NCBI GenBank assembly: GCA_964501715.1
Contig: CAZCTR010000016.1
Coordinates: 1 to 28,317 of the forward strand
From: M55B118 sp964501715
GTDB lineage: Bacteria > Bacillota_I > Bacilli_A > Izemoplasmatales > Izemoplasmataceae
DNA: 28,317 nucleotides
Direction of reading: 5' to 3'
How positions within the stretch are numbered: position 1 is the stretch's first letter; every line of letters begins with the position of its first letter. The translations under genes were made by a program, and so were the position numbers. The notes under the pieces were generated by a model, which saw only the letters and a program-made list of their open reading frames with translations, was not told where the DNA came from and did not search any database. Of the stretch, positions 8,664 through 15,980 are shown in pieces.

Positions 8664-8701
8664 CATGACCAGGTAATTCGTATACGAATATTAAGGTCAT
8701 G
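8664..8701. promoter_or_regulatory. 38-bp two-tier dyad, candidate operator upstream of the glutamate mutase promoter
   Basis: The inner part, ATTCGTATACGAAT at 8676-8689, is a perfect 14-bp palindrome. An outer pair, CATGACC at 8664-8670 and GGTCATG at 8695-8701, is also perfectly inverted. Both share exactly the same centre (between 8682 and 8683), with 5-nt spacers on each side. It sits 17 bp upstream of the -35 box at 8719. There is no T-run, so it is not a terminator. The geometry suggests binding by one or two regulator dimers; the regulator is not identifiable here. Confidence 0.55.
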
Positions 8702-8718
8702 AAATTGCATTCAAGCTG

Positions 8719-8746
8719 TTGATTTCTTTAAGGAGTAGAGTATAAT
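8719..8746 (+). promoter_or_regulatory. Promoter of the glutamate mutase / citramalate lyase operon
   Basis: TTGATT at 8719-8724 and a perfect TATAAT at 8741-8746 are separated by 16 bp. Transcription is expected to start near 8753, leaving a leader of about 210 nt before glmS. The operator-like dyad lies just upstream and a cre-like site just downstream. Confidence 0.75.
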
Positions 8747-8754
8747 AAAAATGT

Positions 8755-8768
8755 GGAAAGCGTTTACA
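8755..8768. promoter_or_regulatory. cre-like operator (CcpA-type catabolite control)
   Basis: GGAAAGCGTTTACA matches the cre consensus TGWAANCGNTNWCA at every specified position except the first base. It covers about +2 to +15 relative to the predicted transcription start, a position where CcpA normally represses. The CcpA protein itself is not in this window, so its existence is inferred. Confidence 0.6.
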
Positions 8769-8898
8769 AGATTCAATTGTCTGTGAGGGTCCGAATATGG
8801 ACGAAAAATGCATTTCTAAAAGGCAATGTTCTTTCATGAGACTGGGTCCTATCCTGAATGGGGCAGGCGCTTTTCAACATCTGAAACCATCGAGAAAC

Positions 8899-8933
8899 AA
8901 GGATGATTTTTCATAGTAAAAATTGTCCTTTTT
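8899..8933 (+). terminator. Intrinsic terminator inside the glmS leader (attenuator)
   Basis: The arms 8899-8911 and 8918-8930 form a 13-bp helix with two G-U pairs and a 6-nt loop, followed by T-rich sequence to 8933. It lies between the operon promoter and the glmS ribosome binding site, so the operon can be expressed only if this structure is avoided. That points to regulated attenuation. Confidence 0.75.
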
Positions 8934-8965
8934 ATTGTGCTTCAATCAGACCGGAGGGATTGCGA

Positions 8966-9370
8966 ATGCATACAGTTGTCATAGGGGTCATCGGAGCGGA
9001 TGTGCATGCGGTTGGGAACAAGATCATCGAGCACGTGCTCACTGAAGCGGGGTTCAATGTCGTGAACATCGGTGTGCTCTCGAACCAGGAGGATTTCATC
9101 AACGCCGCGATCGAGACCGATGCGGACGCACTGCTTGTATCCTCTTTGTACGGACACGGTGAAATGGACTGCAAGTACATGCGGGAGAACTGCGAAGAGG
9201 CAGGGCTCGATCATATCCTTCTCTATGTCGGAGGGAACATTGTCGTGGGCAAACAGGATTTCAAAGCGGTGGAGGAACGATTCAAGAAAATGGGGTTCGA
9301 CCGGGTCTATCCGCCCGGGTCCGATATTGAGAAAGCTGTAGAGGACCTCAAGAAGGATCTGAAAACATGA
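8966..9370 (+). CDS. glmS: Glutamate mutase (methylaspartate mutase) sigma subunit, cobalamin-binding
   Basis: The small subunit of AdoCbl-dependent glutamate mutase binds the corrinoid and, with GlmE, turns L-glutamate into threo-3-methylaspartate. The 134-residue length fits the family (about 137). The base-off cobalamin motif D-x-H-x-x-G is seen as DVHAVG at residues 12-17; its His is the lower cobalt ligand. SSLYGHGE is the conserved loop contacting the nucleotide tail. The frame stays open upstream to 8903, but that start lies inside the terminator. ATG 8966 has GGAGGG at 8953-8958 and matches the family N-terminus (MHTVVIGVIG). It overlaps mutL by 4 bp. Confidence 0.95.
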   Translation: MHTVVIGVIGADVHAVGNKIIEHVLTEAGFNVVNIGVLSNQEDFINAAIETDADALLVSSLYGHGEMDCKYMRENCEEAGLDHILLYVGGNIVVGKQDFKAVEERFKKMGFDRVYPPGSDIEKAVEDLKKDLKT

Positions 9371-10761
9371 TGGGGACGCATCTCCTTGTGGATTTCGGTT
9401 CGACGTATACAAAGATCACCGCCGTCGATCTTGAAAAGGAAACCCTTATCGGGACCGCAAGAGCCATGACGACTGTCAGGACCGATGTGCTTGAGGGTTT
9501 CAACCATGCGATGGAAAAACTCGAGAAGGCCCACCCCGACATGCCCGAAATCGTGCAGATATCGGCCTGTTCCTCCGCGGCCGGTGGCCTCAAGATGGCT
9601 GCGATCGGCCTGGTCGAGGAGTTGACTGCGGAAGCCGCGAAACGCGCTTGTTTGGGTGCGGGGGCGCTTGTGAATCATGTCTTTAGCCATCACCTGTCAA
9701 AAAAAGAGATCAGGACCTTGAAAACCGCGGACATCGACATCATATTGCTTGCGGGCGGTACGGACGGAGGGAACTCCGAATGCATCATCCATAACGCCAA
9801 GAAACTCAAGGAGGCGAACATGGGGGTTCCCATCATCGTCGCCGGCAACAAGGACGCCGCGGACACGATCGATGAGATGTTCAAGGATTCCGGAGTCGAA
9901 TACTACATTGTCGACAATGTCATGCCGAAACTGAAGAAACTGGATGTCCGGGAGGCCAAGAAGATCATACGTAAGATCTTCATCGACAAGATCATCGAGG
10001 GAAAGGGCATCAAGAAAGCCGAACAGAAGACAGGGGAGATCATCATGCCGACCCCCGAGGCCGTGCTTCAAGGCGCGGAGCTTCTGGCCAAGGGACATGA
10101 GGAGGTCGAAGGCCTGGGAGAGCTGATGGTCATTGACATCGGTGGAGCGACGACCGATGTGCACACCATCGGCGAAGGCACGCCCAAGCGCACAGAAGTG
10201 ATTTTGAAAGGCCTCCAGGAACCCTTTGCGAAGCGGACCGTGGAGGGAGATCTCGGCATGCGCTACAGCGCGAACGCCCTGGTGAGCCTTGTCTCACCTT
10301 ATGAGTTCAAACAATATTACGATACAAAGAAGAACGGTTTTGAAGACTCGTTCAAGGACCGGGCACAAAAGCTCCATGACCATGTCGACTACCTTCCCGG
10401 CAATGATGAGGAGGAAGCGTTCGACGAGGCGCTCGCCCGCATATGCACGGATTATTCCGTGAGCCGTCATGTCGGCACGGTCGAGGTGGTCTACACCCCG
10501 CTTGGCAACATGTATTATCAGACCGGCAAGGACCTCACGACTGTGCAGTATGTCATCGGGACGGGCGGTGTGCTCATCCATCATCCGGAAGCGAAGGAGA
10601 TTCTGCGTGAAGTCGAACAGAAATCCAACAGGAAACTTGAATTGAGACCGAAGAGTTCGACATACCTCATCGACGAATCCTACATCCTCTCAGCGATGGG
10701 GCTGCTCGCTCAGAAAAATCCCCGTCTCGCGCTCAAACTTTTGAAAAGACACTTGAAATAG
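9367..10761 (+). CDS. mutL: Glutamate mutase reactivating protein MutL/GlmL
   Basis: The 464-residue protein belongs to the ASKHA ATPase fold. The phosphate-1 motif is DFGSTYTKITAVDL at residues 7-20, and a second nucleotide-binding motif, VIDIGGATTDVHTIG, lies near residue 255. It always sits between glmS and glmE, and is thought to reactivate the mutase by exchanging damaged cobalamin, in analogy to diol-dehydratase reactivases. It is unrelated to the mismatch-repair MutL of the same name. ATG 9367 overlaps the glmS stop; ATG 9370 directly after it is an alternative start. The AAGGA at 9354-9358 suits the first. Confidence 0.93.
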   Translation: MMGTHLLVDFGSTYTKITAVDLEKETLIGTARAMTTVRTDVLEGFNHAMEKLEKAHPDMPEIVQISACSSAAGGLKMAAIGLVEELTAEAAKRACLGAGALVNHVFSHHLSKKEIRTLKTADIDIILLAGGTDGGNSECIIHNAKKLKEANMGVPIIVAGNKDAADTIDEMFKDSGVEYYIVDNVMPKLKKLDVREAKKIIRKIFIDKIIEGKGIKKAEQKTGEIIMPTPEAVLQGAELLAKGHEEVEGLGELMVIDIGGATTDVHTIGEGTPKRTEVILKGLQEPFAKRTVEGDLGMRYSANALVSLVSPYEFKQYYDTKKNGFEDSFKDRAQKLHDHVDYLPGNDEEEAFDEALARICTDYSVSRHVGTVEVVYTPLGNMYYQTGKDLTTVQYVIGTGGVLIHHPEAKEILREVEQKSNRKLELRPKSSTYLIDESYILSAMGLLAQKNPRLALKLLKRHLK

Positions 10762-10772
10762 GAGTTGCAGCC

Positions 10773-12248
10773 ATGATTAAAAACAAAAGACTCGAATGGG
10801 ACGCGTTCTTGGAGATCAGAAAAGAGATCCTGAGCCAATGGCCGACCGGTTCGGATGACGCGCTTGATCTAAAGGAAGCCATCAAGACCCTCAAGGCCGT
10901 CCCGGATCACAAGCACTTCGCCAAGACTTTGCGACAAGCGAAAGAAGAGGGACTGACCCTCGTGCAACCCCGTGCGGGCGTGGCGCTCATCGATGAACAC
11001 ATCGCCCTTCTCGACACTCTGCACAAGAAGGGGGGCGCGGATTTTCTCCCCTCGACCATCGATTCCTACACCCGACAGAACCGCTATGCGAACGCGGAAG
11101 ACGCCATCAAGCAGTCGCAAAAGGAGAAAAGGTCGATGTTGAACGGCTTTCCCGCCGTCAACCACGGCGTCGCCGGGTGCAAGAAAGTCGCACAGAGTCT
11201 CGACGCTCCGCTCCAGGCGCGCCACGGCACGCCTGATGCCCGCCTCCTCAGTGAAATCATCCATGCGGCGGGGTGGACCTCGAACGAAGGCGGCGGCATC
11301 TCCTATAATATCCCATACGCCAAGAACATCGCGCTTGAGGATACAATCCGGTACTGGCAATATGTCGATCGCCTCGTGGGATTCTACGCCGAGATGGGCA
11401 TCGAGATCAACCGTGAACCCTTCGGTCCTTTGACAGGTACCCTCGTGCCCCCCTCCATATCGCACACCATCGCGATCATCGAGGCGCTGCTCGCAGCCGA
11501 GCAGGGCGTCAAGAACATCACTGTGGGGTATGGACAGGGAGGGAATGTCGTGCAGGACGTCGCGGCGATACAGACGCTTCAGAAATTGACGGAGTACTAT
11601 CTCAAGCTCTTCGGGTATGACGACGTCTTCGTCACGACCGTCTTCCATCAATGGATGGGCGGTTTTCCGGAGGACGAAGCCGAATCGATGGGCATCATCT
11701 CCATGGCCTCGACCGTCGCGACGCTCGGCGGAGCGACAAAAATGATCACGAAGTCCGCCCATGAGTCGCAAGGCATCCCAACCGCCGAAGCCAACGCGGA
11801 GGGGCTTCGTGCTTCGAAAATCGTCACCAGGCTGCTTCGCGGTCAGTCCTACGGTTCCTCCAAGGCTTTGAAAGCGGAGAAGGACCTGATCAAACGTGAA
11901 GTCAACGAACTGCTTTATGCGACCCTGAACATCGGCAAGGGGGATTTCGCCCAAGGTGTGATCAAGGCTTTCAAAGCCGGCATCCTCGACGTGCCTTTCG
12001 CCCCGAGCGAGATGAATGCGGGCAAAGTGTTGCCAGCACGGGATAAAAAGGGGAACATCCGTATTCTGGAGTTCGGCGACCTGGGCTTTTCCGATGAGAC
12101 CAAGTCATTCCACAAGCAAGCCCTCAAAGCCCGTGCGCAGGCCGAAGGCCGCGACGTCTCGTTCAAGATGACGATCGACGACATATACGCCGTCTCCAAA
12201 GGGGAACTCGTCGGGGTTTCAAAGACAGCGAAGGAGATGAGCGAATGA
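10773..12248 (+). CDS. glmE: Glutamate mutase (methylaspartate mutase) epsilon subunit
   Basis: This is the large catalytic TIM-barrel subunit of AdoCbl-dependent glutamate mutase, 491 residues against about 483 in clostridial enzymes. Family-typical stretches include FLPSTIDSYTRQNRY, GFPAVNHGV, GGGISYNIPYAKN and YGQGGNVVQDVAAIQTL. The start has AGGAG at 10761-10765 and follows mutL by 11 bp. The 4-bp ATGA overlap with the next gene suggests coupled translation. No frameshift or missing part is visible. Confidence 0.95.
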   Translation: MIKNKRLEWDAFLEIRKEILSQWPTGSDDALDLKEAIKTLKAVPDHKHFAKTLRQAKEEGLTLVQPRAGVALIDEHIALLDTLHKKGGADFLPSTIDSYTRQNRYANAEDAIKQSQKEKRSMLNGFPAVNHGVAGCKKVAQSLDAPLQARHGTPDARLLSEIIHAAGWTSNEGGGISYNIPYAKNIALEDTIRYWQYVDRLVGFYAEMGIEINREPFGPLTGTLVPPSISHTIAIIEALLAAEQGVKNITVGYGQGGNVVQDVAAIQTLQKLTEYYLKLFGYDDVFVTTVFHQWMGGFPEDEAESMGIISMASTVATLGGATKMITKSAHESQGIPTAEANAEGLRASKIVTRLLRGQSYGSSKALKAEKDLIKREVNELLYATLNIGKGDFAQGVIKAFKAGILDVPFAPSEMNAGKVLPARDKKGNIRILEFGDLGFSDETKSFHKQALKARAQAEGRDVSFKMTIDDIYAVSKGELVGVSKTAKEMSE

Positions 12249-13483
12249 AAATCAAGGAAGTCATCACCGCACCCGGATTGACCGGTTTCTATTTCGATGA
12301 CCAGGCGGCCATCAAGGGCGGGGCGGACATGGACCGCTTCACTTACGTCGGGGAGACGAAGACAAAGAAATTCAAGGCGATCCGTCAATCAGGAGAGGCG
12401 CTTTCGATCATGCTTGTGCTCGAGGACGGTCAGATCGCCTATGGCGATGCGGCCGCCGTACAGTATTCCGGCGCCGGCGGGCGGGATGACCTGTTCTATG
12501 CGGACGAGGCCAAAGCCTTCTTCGAAGCGCATCTGAGACCCGCGCTCATGGGACTTTCCGTCGAGACGTTCAAGGAGAACGCTGACTATTTCGATGCCTA
12601 TGAGGTGGACGGTGATGTCATCCATACCGCCCTTCGCTACGGCATCACCCAGGCCCTGCTTGATGCGGCTGCGAAAGCGAACCGTCTGACGATGAGCGAG
12701 ATTGTAAGACGTGAATACGGCATCGAAGCCCCTTATGAGAAAATCCCCGTCTTCGCTCAAAGCGGAGACGACCGCTACGACCACGCGGACAAGATGATCA
12801 TGAAGGAGGCGGACGTGCTTCCGCATGCCCTCATCAACAACATCAACACGAAACTCGGCCAGAAAGGCGAGCTCCTGCTTGATTATATCGGCTGGCTCAG
12901 TGACAGGATCCTTAGCAAAAGACCGTCCGACACCTACCATCCGATCCTCCATATCGATGTCTATGGGACCATCGGCATCCTCTTCAATCAGGACACGGAC
13001 AAGATATTCGAGTACATGAAGAAACTAGAAAATAAAGCGCGACCGTTCCTTCTTCGCATAGAGGGCCCGATTGACACCGGCGACAAGGAAGGCACCATTC
13101 TCGCGCTTCACGCCCTCAAACGCAAAATCGACCGGGAATCGCTCAAGCTGGAGATTGTCGCCGATGAATGGTGCAACACGCTTCAGGACGTCAAGGATTT
13201 CGCCGACCGTGACGCCGCGCACATGCTCCAGGTGAAGACCCCTGACCTCGGTGGTGTCAACAACACCATCGAAGCTTTGAGGTACTGCCGTGAGAAAGGC
13301 GTCGGAGCCTACAGTGGCGGCTCTTGCAACGAAACGAACATCAGCGCCGAAGTCACCACATCAATCGCCATCGCGTGTGAGGCCAAGCAGTGTCTCGCCA
13401 AACCAGGAATGGGGACCGATGAGGGGCTGATGATCGTCAAGAACCACATGGCGAGGACACTCGCACTGATAGAAAGCAGGTGA
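12245..13483 (+). CDS. mal: Methylaspartate ammonia-lyase
   Basis: An enolase-superfamily enzyme that removes ammonia from threo-3-methylaspartate to give mesaconate. The 412-residue length is typical. The two catalytic residues known from the clostridial and Citrobacter enzymes fall at exactly the same numbers: His194 in VLPHALINNINTKLG and Lys331 in LQVKTPDLGGVNNT. Metal ligands are expected in HIDVYG, IEGP and ADEWCN, all present. It directly follows glmE and supplies the second step of the methylaspartate pathway. Confidence 0.96.
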   Translation: MKIKEVITAPGLTGFYFDDQAAIKGGADMDRFTYVGETKTKKFKAIRQSGEALSIMLVLEDGQIAYGDAAAVQYSGAGGRDDLFYADEAKAFFEAHLRPALMGLSVETFKENADYFDAYEVDGDVIHTALRYGITQALLDAAAKANRLTMSEIVRREYGIEAPYEKIPVFAQSGDDRYDHADKMIMKEADVLPHALINNINTKLGQKGELLLDYIGWLSDRILSKRPSDTYHPILHIDVYGTIGILFNQDTDKIFEYMKKLENKARPFLLRIEGPIDTGDKEGTILALHALKRKIDRESLKLEIVADEWCNTLQDVKDFADRDAAHMLQVKTPDLGGVNNTIEALRYCREKGVGAYSGGSCNETNISAEVTTSIAIACEAKQCLAKPGMGTDEGLMIVKNHMARTLALIESR

Positions 13484-13487
13484 TCGC

Positions 13488-13754
13488 ATGAAAAAGAACA
13501 TCATCACAGGCTCGCTTGAAAGCAGTGACTGCATGGTGACACTTTTCGAGTCGGACCCCCCAATGATTGAGATTGACACCATCGTCCATGACGCTTTTCA
13601 CGACCATATCATGAACCTTGTCAAGGACGTCCTGAAAGCCCGGGACATGGAGCATATGAGTGTGAGGATCCAGGACAAGGGTGCGCTTGACTATGCCATC
13701 AAGGCCCGTCTTGATGCCGCGATTCAACGCTACAGGGAGGGGTTGGATGGCTAG
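13488..13754 (+). CDS. citD: Citrate/citramalate lyase acyl carrier protein (gamma subunit)
   Basis: The 88-residue acyl carrier subunit carries the 2'-(5''-phosphoribosyl)-3'-dephospho-CoA group. The attachment motif GSLESSDCMV is at residues 8-17; the modified Ser is one of the pair Ser12/Ser13, Ser13 by alignment with other CitD proteins. The length is slightly below that of enterobacterial CitD (about 98). It starts 4 bp after mal and overlaps citE by 8 bp. In this operon the natural substrate is probably citramalate rather than citrate. Confidence 0.92.
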   Translation: MKKNIITGSLESSDCMVTLFESDPPMIEIDTIVHDAFHDHIMNLVKDVLKARDMEHMSVRIQDKGALDYAIKARLDAAIQRYREGLDG

Positions 13755-14592
13755 AAGCTATCTCTTCATCCCCGGCAACGAACCGCGCATGCTTCAAAAC
13801 GCGGAGATCTTTGAAGCGGACGCCATCATCCTCGACCTTGAAGATGCGATCCACATTGACGAGAAGGACGAGGCCCGGACACTCACAGCCGCCTTCCTGA
13901 GAGAACACCCCAGGGAGAAAACCCCCATGTATGTGCGGATCAACAGCGAGAAATCCCTGATGCGCAAGGACCTTGACGCGCTTGAAGGCCTTTCATTTGA
14001 AGGCTTTGTCCTCCCGAAAGCATCCATGAGGATGCTCGCCCGTTTTGAAAACGAGGCGACCGAAGCCAAGGTAAGCATGTCGTCGCTTGCTTTGATCGAG
14101 ACGCCCGAAGGGTTCTGCGAACTTCCCTATATCGCCTCCCATGACGCCGTCAAGGGGATGATTTTGGGTGCCGTCGACCTTGTCGGTGCGCTCAATGCGA
14201 CACGGACAGTCGACGGGGATGAGATCGCTTATGCCCGCGGCATGCTCAAGATGACCGCTGCGGCCCACCATATTGTCGCCATCGATACCCCTTGGGCGAC
14301 CCTGAAAGAAGATGAACTCACCAAGGACATCGAAAAGGGACGGATCATGGGGTTTGATGGAAAATGTGCCATACACCCGAATCAGGTCCCGCTTATCAAC
14401 GAGGCTTTCGCACCATCCCTTGAATCCATCAAGGAGGCCCGGCGCATCGTCAAGATGCATGAACAGACCAGAAGCATGCGTTTCTCGCTGGATGGACGCA
14501 TGATCGACAAACCGGTCGTAAAGGCCGCGAAAGCGACCCTTGAAAAGGCTGAGAAATACAGGATGGGAGGCATGAAAGATGAAAATTCATGA
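13747..14592 (+). CDS. citE: Citrate/citramalate lyase beta subunit (HpcH/HpaI aldolase family)
   Basis: This subunit cleaves the acyl-thioester: citramalyl-ACP to pyruvate and acetyl-ACP, or citryl-ACP to oxaloacetate. The 281-residue length fits CitE (about 290). It begins ARSYLFIPGNEPRML, with ILDLEDAI (metal and CoA region), the Glu in LIETPEG and the late GKCAIHPNQV motif. ATG 13747 is chosen over the upstream in-frame ATG at 13681 because homology starts here and a purine-rich GGGAGGGG site precedes it. It overlaps citD by 8 bp and citF by 14 bp. Sequence alone does not distinguish citrate from citramalate specificity. Confidence 0.93.
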   Translation: MARSYLFIPGNEPRMLQNAEIFEADAIILDLEDAIHIDEKDEARTLTAAFLREHPREKTPMYVRINSEKSLMRKDLDALEGLSFEGFVLPKASMRMLARFENEATEAKVSMSSLALIETPEGFCELPYIASHDAVKGMILGAVDLVGALNATRTVDGDEIAYARGMLKMTAAAHHIVAIDTPWATLKEDELTKDIEKGRIMGFDGKCAIHPNQVPLINEAFAPSLESIKEARRIVKMHEQTRSMRFSLDGRMIDKPVVKAAKATLEKAEKYRMGGMKDENS

Positions 14593-15976
14593 TTCCCTCG
14601 ACACGCTTTTAGACCAGCTCACCTTGTTCTCGGGGATGGGCATTTCCTTTCATCATCATCTCCGGGACGGCGACCGTGTGATCAACCGGGTGCTTCCACT
14701 CTTGAGGGAGCGCGATGTGAAGGACGTGCATCTTTACACCTCCTCGATCTTCCCGTCTTACGAGGAGATCAAAACATCGCTCAGAAATGGACACATCAAA
14801 CACATCACGACGAACTACATGAACGGACCTGTTGCCGAACACATAAGCGAACACGGCCTGCCTGGAAAGCTTGTCATGCAGACGCACGGAGGGCGCGCGA
14901 GAGCGGTGACAAGCGGTGAGAACGCCATTGATGTCGCCTTCATCGCCGCGCCCGCGGTCGGAAGGGACGGTGCGATCAGCGGAACGGAAGGGAAAAACGC
15001 CTTCGGAAGCATCGGCTACGCCGTACCCGACGCCGAAAGCGCGAAAGTGACCGTCGCGGTGACAGATACCTTGCTCGATGCTGTGAAAGCCCCCCAGATA
15101 AAAAGTGGACTTGTCGATCATGTGCTCGTTGTCGACTCGATCGGCGACATCTCACGCATGGCCTCGGGCACGCTGCGAGTGAGCAGGGATCCCCTCGGAC
15201 TCAAAATCGCCCGCGACACCATAAGGTTTCTTGAAGCCGCAGGCAAGATCAAGGAAGGTGTTTCATATCAAAGTGGTGCCGGCGGGGTGAGCCTGTCGAT
15301 CACAGAACTTTTCAACCAGCGTTTGAAAAGACGGGGGCTAAAGGCGTCATTCTATAGCGGAGGCATCACAGGCAAGCATGTCGAGGCGCTTGAGGACGGG
15401 CTTGTCAAAACACTTTATGATGTGCAGTGTTTTGATAGGAAAGCCGTGAGGAGCCTTGCGGACAATGAGGCGCATCAGTTCATGAGCGCGAACCGCTATG
15501 CGGACCCCACCCGGGCGGACCGTATCACGAAATCGCTCGACATCGTCATCCTCGGGGCGAGCGAGATCGACCTCGATTTCAACGTGAATGTGACCACCGA
15601 CTCCTACAACCGTCTCATCGGGGGCAGCGGGGGGCATCAGGACACCGCCGAGGACAGCGCCCTCACCATCATCGTAAGTCCTCTCATCAAAGCCAGGACG
15701 GTCCTCATCAAGAACCGTGTCAACACCATCACCACCCCAGGGCGCCATATCGATGTGCTTATCACCGAAAGGGGCATCGCGATCAACCCTCTCCGTAAGG
15801 ACCTTTTTGAGGCGCTTGAAGGAAGCCCTGTGCCTGTCATGACTATTGAAGAATTACAGGAAAAAGCGTATAATATAACTGGAATTCCGGCTGTCAAGAC
15901 CCACAAGGGACAACCAATCGGCCTGGTCGAGAGCCGTCACGGCGACACGCTCGATACGATCCATAAAAAAGGGTGA
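14579..15976 (+). CDS. citF: Citrate/citramalate lyase alpha subunit (acyl-ACP transferase)
   Basis: The alpha subunit exchanges the acetyl group on the acyl carrier protein for the incoming citramalate or citrate. The 465-residue length is somewhat below the enterobacterial form (about 510), mainly at the N-terminus, where usual CitF has an extra leader segment. Family stretches seen are GMGISFHHHLRDGD, the GKLVMQTHGGRARA region, AAPAVGRDGAISG, YQSGAGGVSLS and FNVNVTTDSYNRLIGGSGGH. GGGAGG at 14565-14570 supports the ATG. A promoter-like element lies in its last 130 bp. Confidence 0.93.
   Translation: MKIHDSLDTLLDQLTLFSGMGISFHHHLRDGDRVINRVLPLLRERDVKDVHLYTSSIFPSYEEIKTSLRNGHIKHITTNYMNGPVAEHISEHGLPGKLVMQTHGGRARAVTSGENAIDVAFIAAPAVGRDGAISGTEGKNAFGSIGYAVPDAESAKVTVAVTDTLLDAVKAPQIKSGLVDHVLVVDSIGDISRMASGTLRVSRDPLGLKIARDTIRFLEAAGKIKEGVSYQSGAGGVSLSITELFNQRLKRRGLKASFYSGGITGKHVEALEDGLVKTLYDVQCFDRKAVRSLADNEAHQFMSANRYADPTRADRITKSLDIVILGASEIDLDFNVNVTTDSYNRLIGGSGGHQDTAEDSALTIIVSPLIKARTVLIKNRVNTITTPGRHIDVLITERGIAINPLRKDLFEALEGSPVPVMTIEELQEKAYNITGIPAVKTHKGQPIGLVESRHGDTLDTIHKKG
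15846..15874 (+). promoter_or_regulatory. Possible internal promoter in the 3' end of citF, before citC
   Basis: TTGAAG at 15846-15851 and a perfect TATAAT at 15869-15874 are separated by 17 bp. The element lies within an AT-rich pocket whose codons (tta, ata, act) differ from the GC-ended codons around it. Transcripts would start about 100 nt before citC and could supply extra ligase and prosthetic-group genes. It could also be chance. Confidence 0.35.
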
Positions 15977-15980
15977 TTCC

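Larger units (their letters stand above)
8753..8933 (+). promoter_or_regulatory. Structured leader RNA of the glutamate mutase operon, candidate riboswitch of unknown class
   Basis: A P1-like helix of 8 bp (8755-8762 with 8868-8875, one G-U) closes a domain of about 105 nt. Inside are a GTCC/GGAC hairpin (8789-8802), a 10-bp palindrome (8806-8815) and a second GGGTCC copy (8844-8849) that could pair with the same GGAC. A strong terminator follows at 8899-8933. A competing antiterminator can be drawn in which 8882-8886 pairs with 8909-8913 and 8888-8891 with 8902-8905; this would hold the terminator's 5' arm. The classic cobalamin-riboswitch B12 box (GCCACTG) is not present, though adenosylcobalamin would be a natural ligand because glutamate mutase needs it. 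The helices are seen by eye only. Confidence 0.5.

Noticed and set aside
8753..8933. Classic cobalamin riboswitch before glmS
   Set aside because: Expected from biology, but the B12 box GCCACTG and the usual conserved core are not found by eye. A divergent variant is not excluded, so it is left as an unassigned leader.
8903..8965. Upstream start of glmS at 8903
   Set aside because: It would fall inside the terminator hairpin and add 21 residues not found in the family; GGAGGG at 8953-8958 points to ATG 8966.
10869..11954. Long open frame of 361 codons on the minus strand
   Set aside because: It lies wholly antisense to glmE, which has unambiguous family sequence. Long shadow frames are expected opposite genes with strong GC-ended codon bias; no family resemblance or ribosome binding site supports it.
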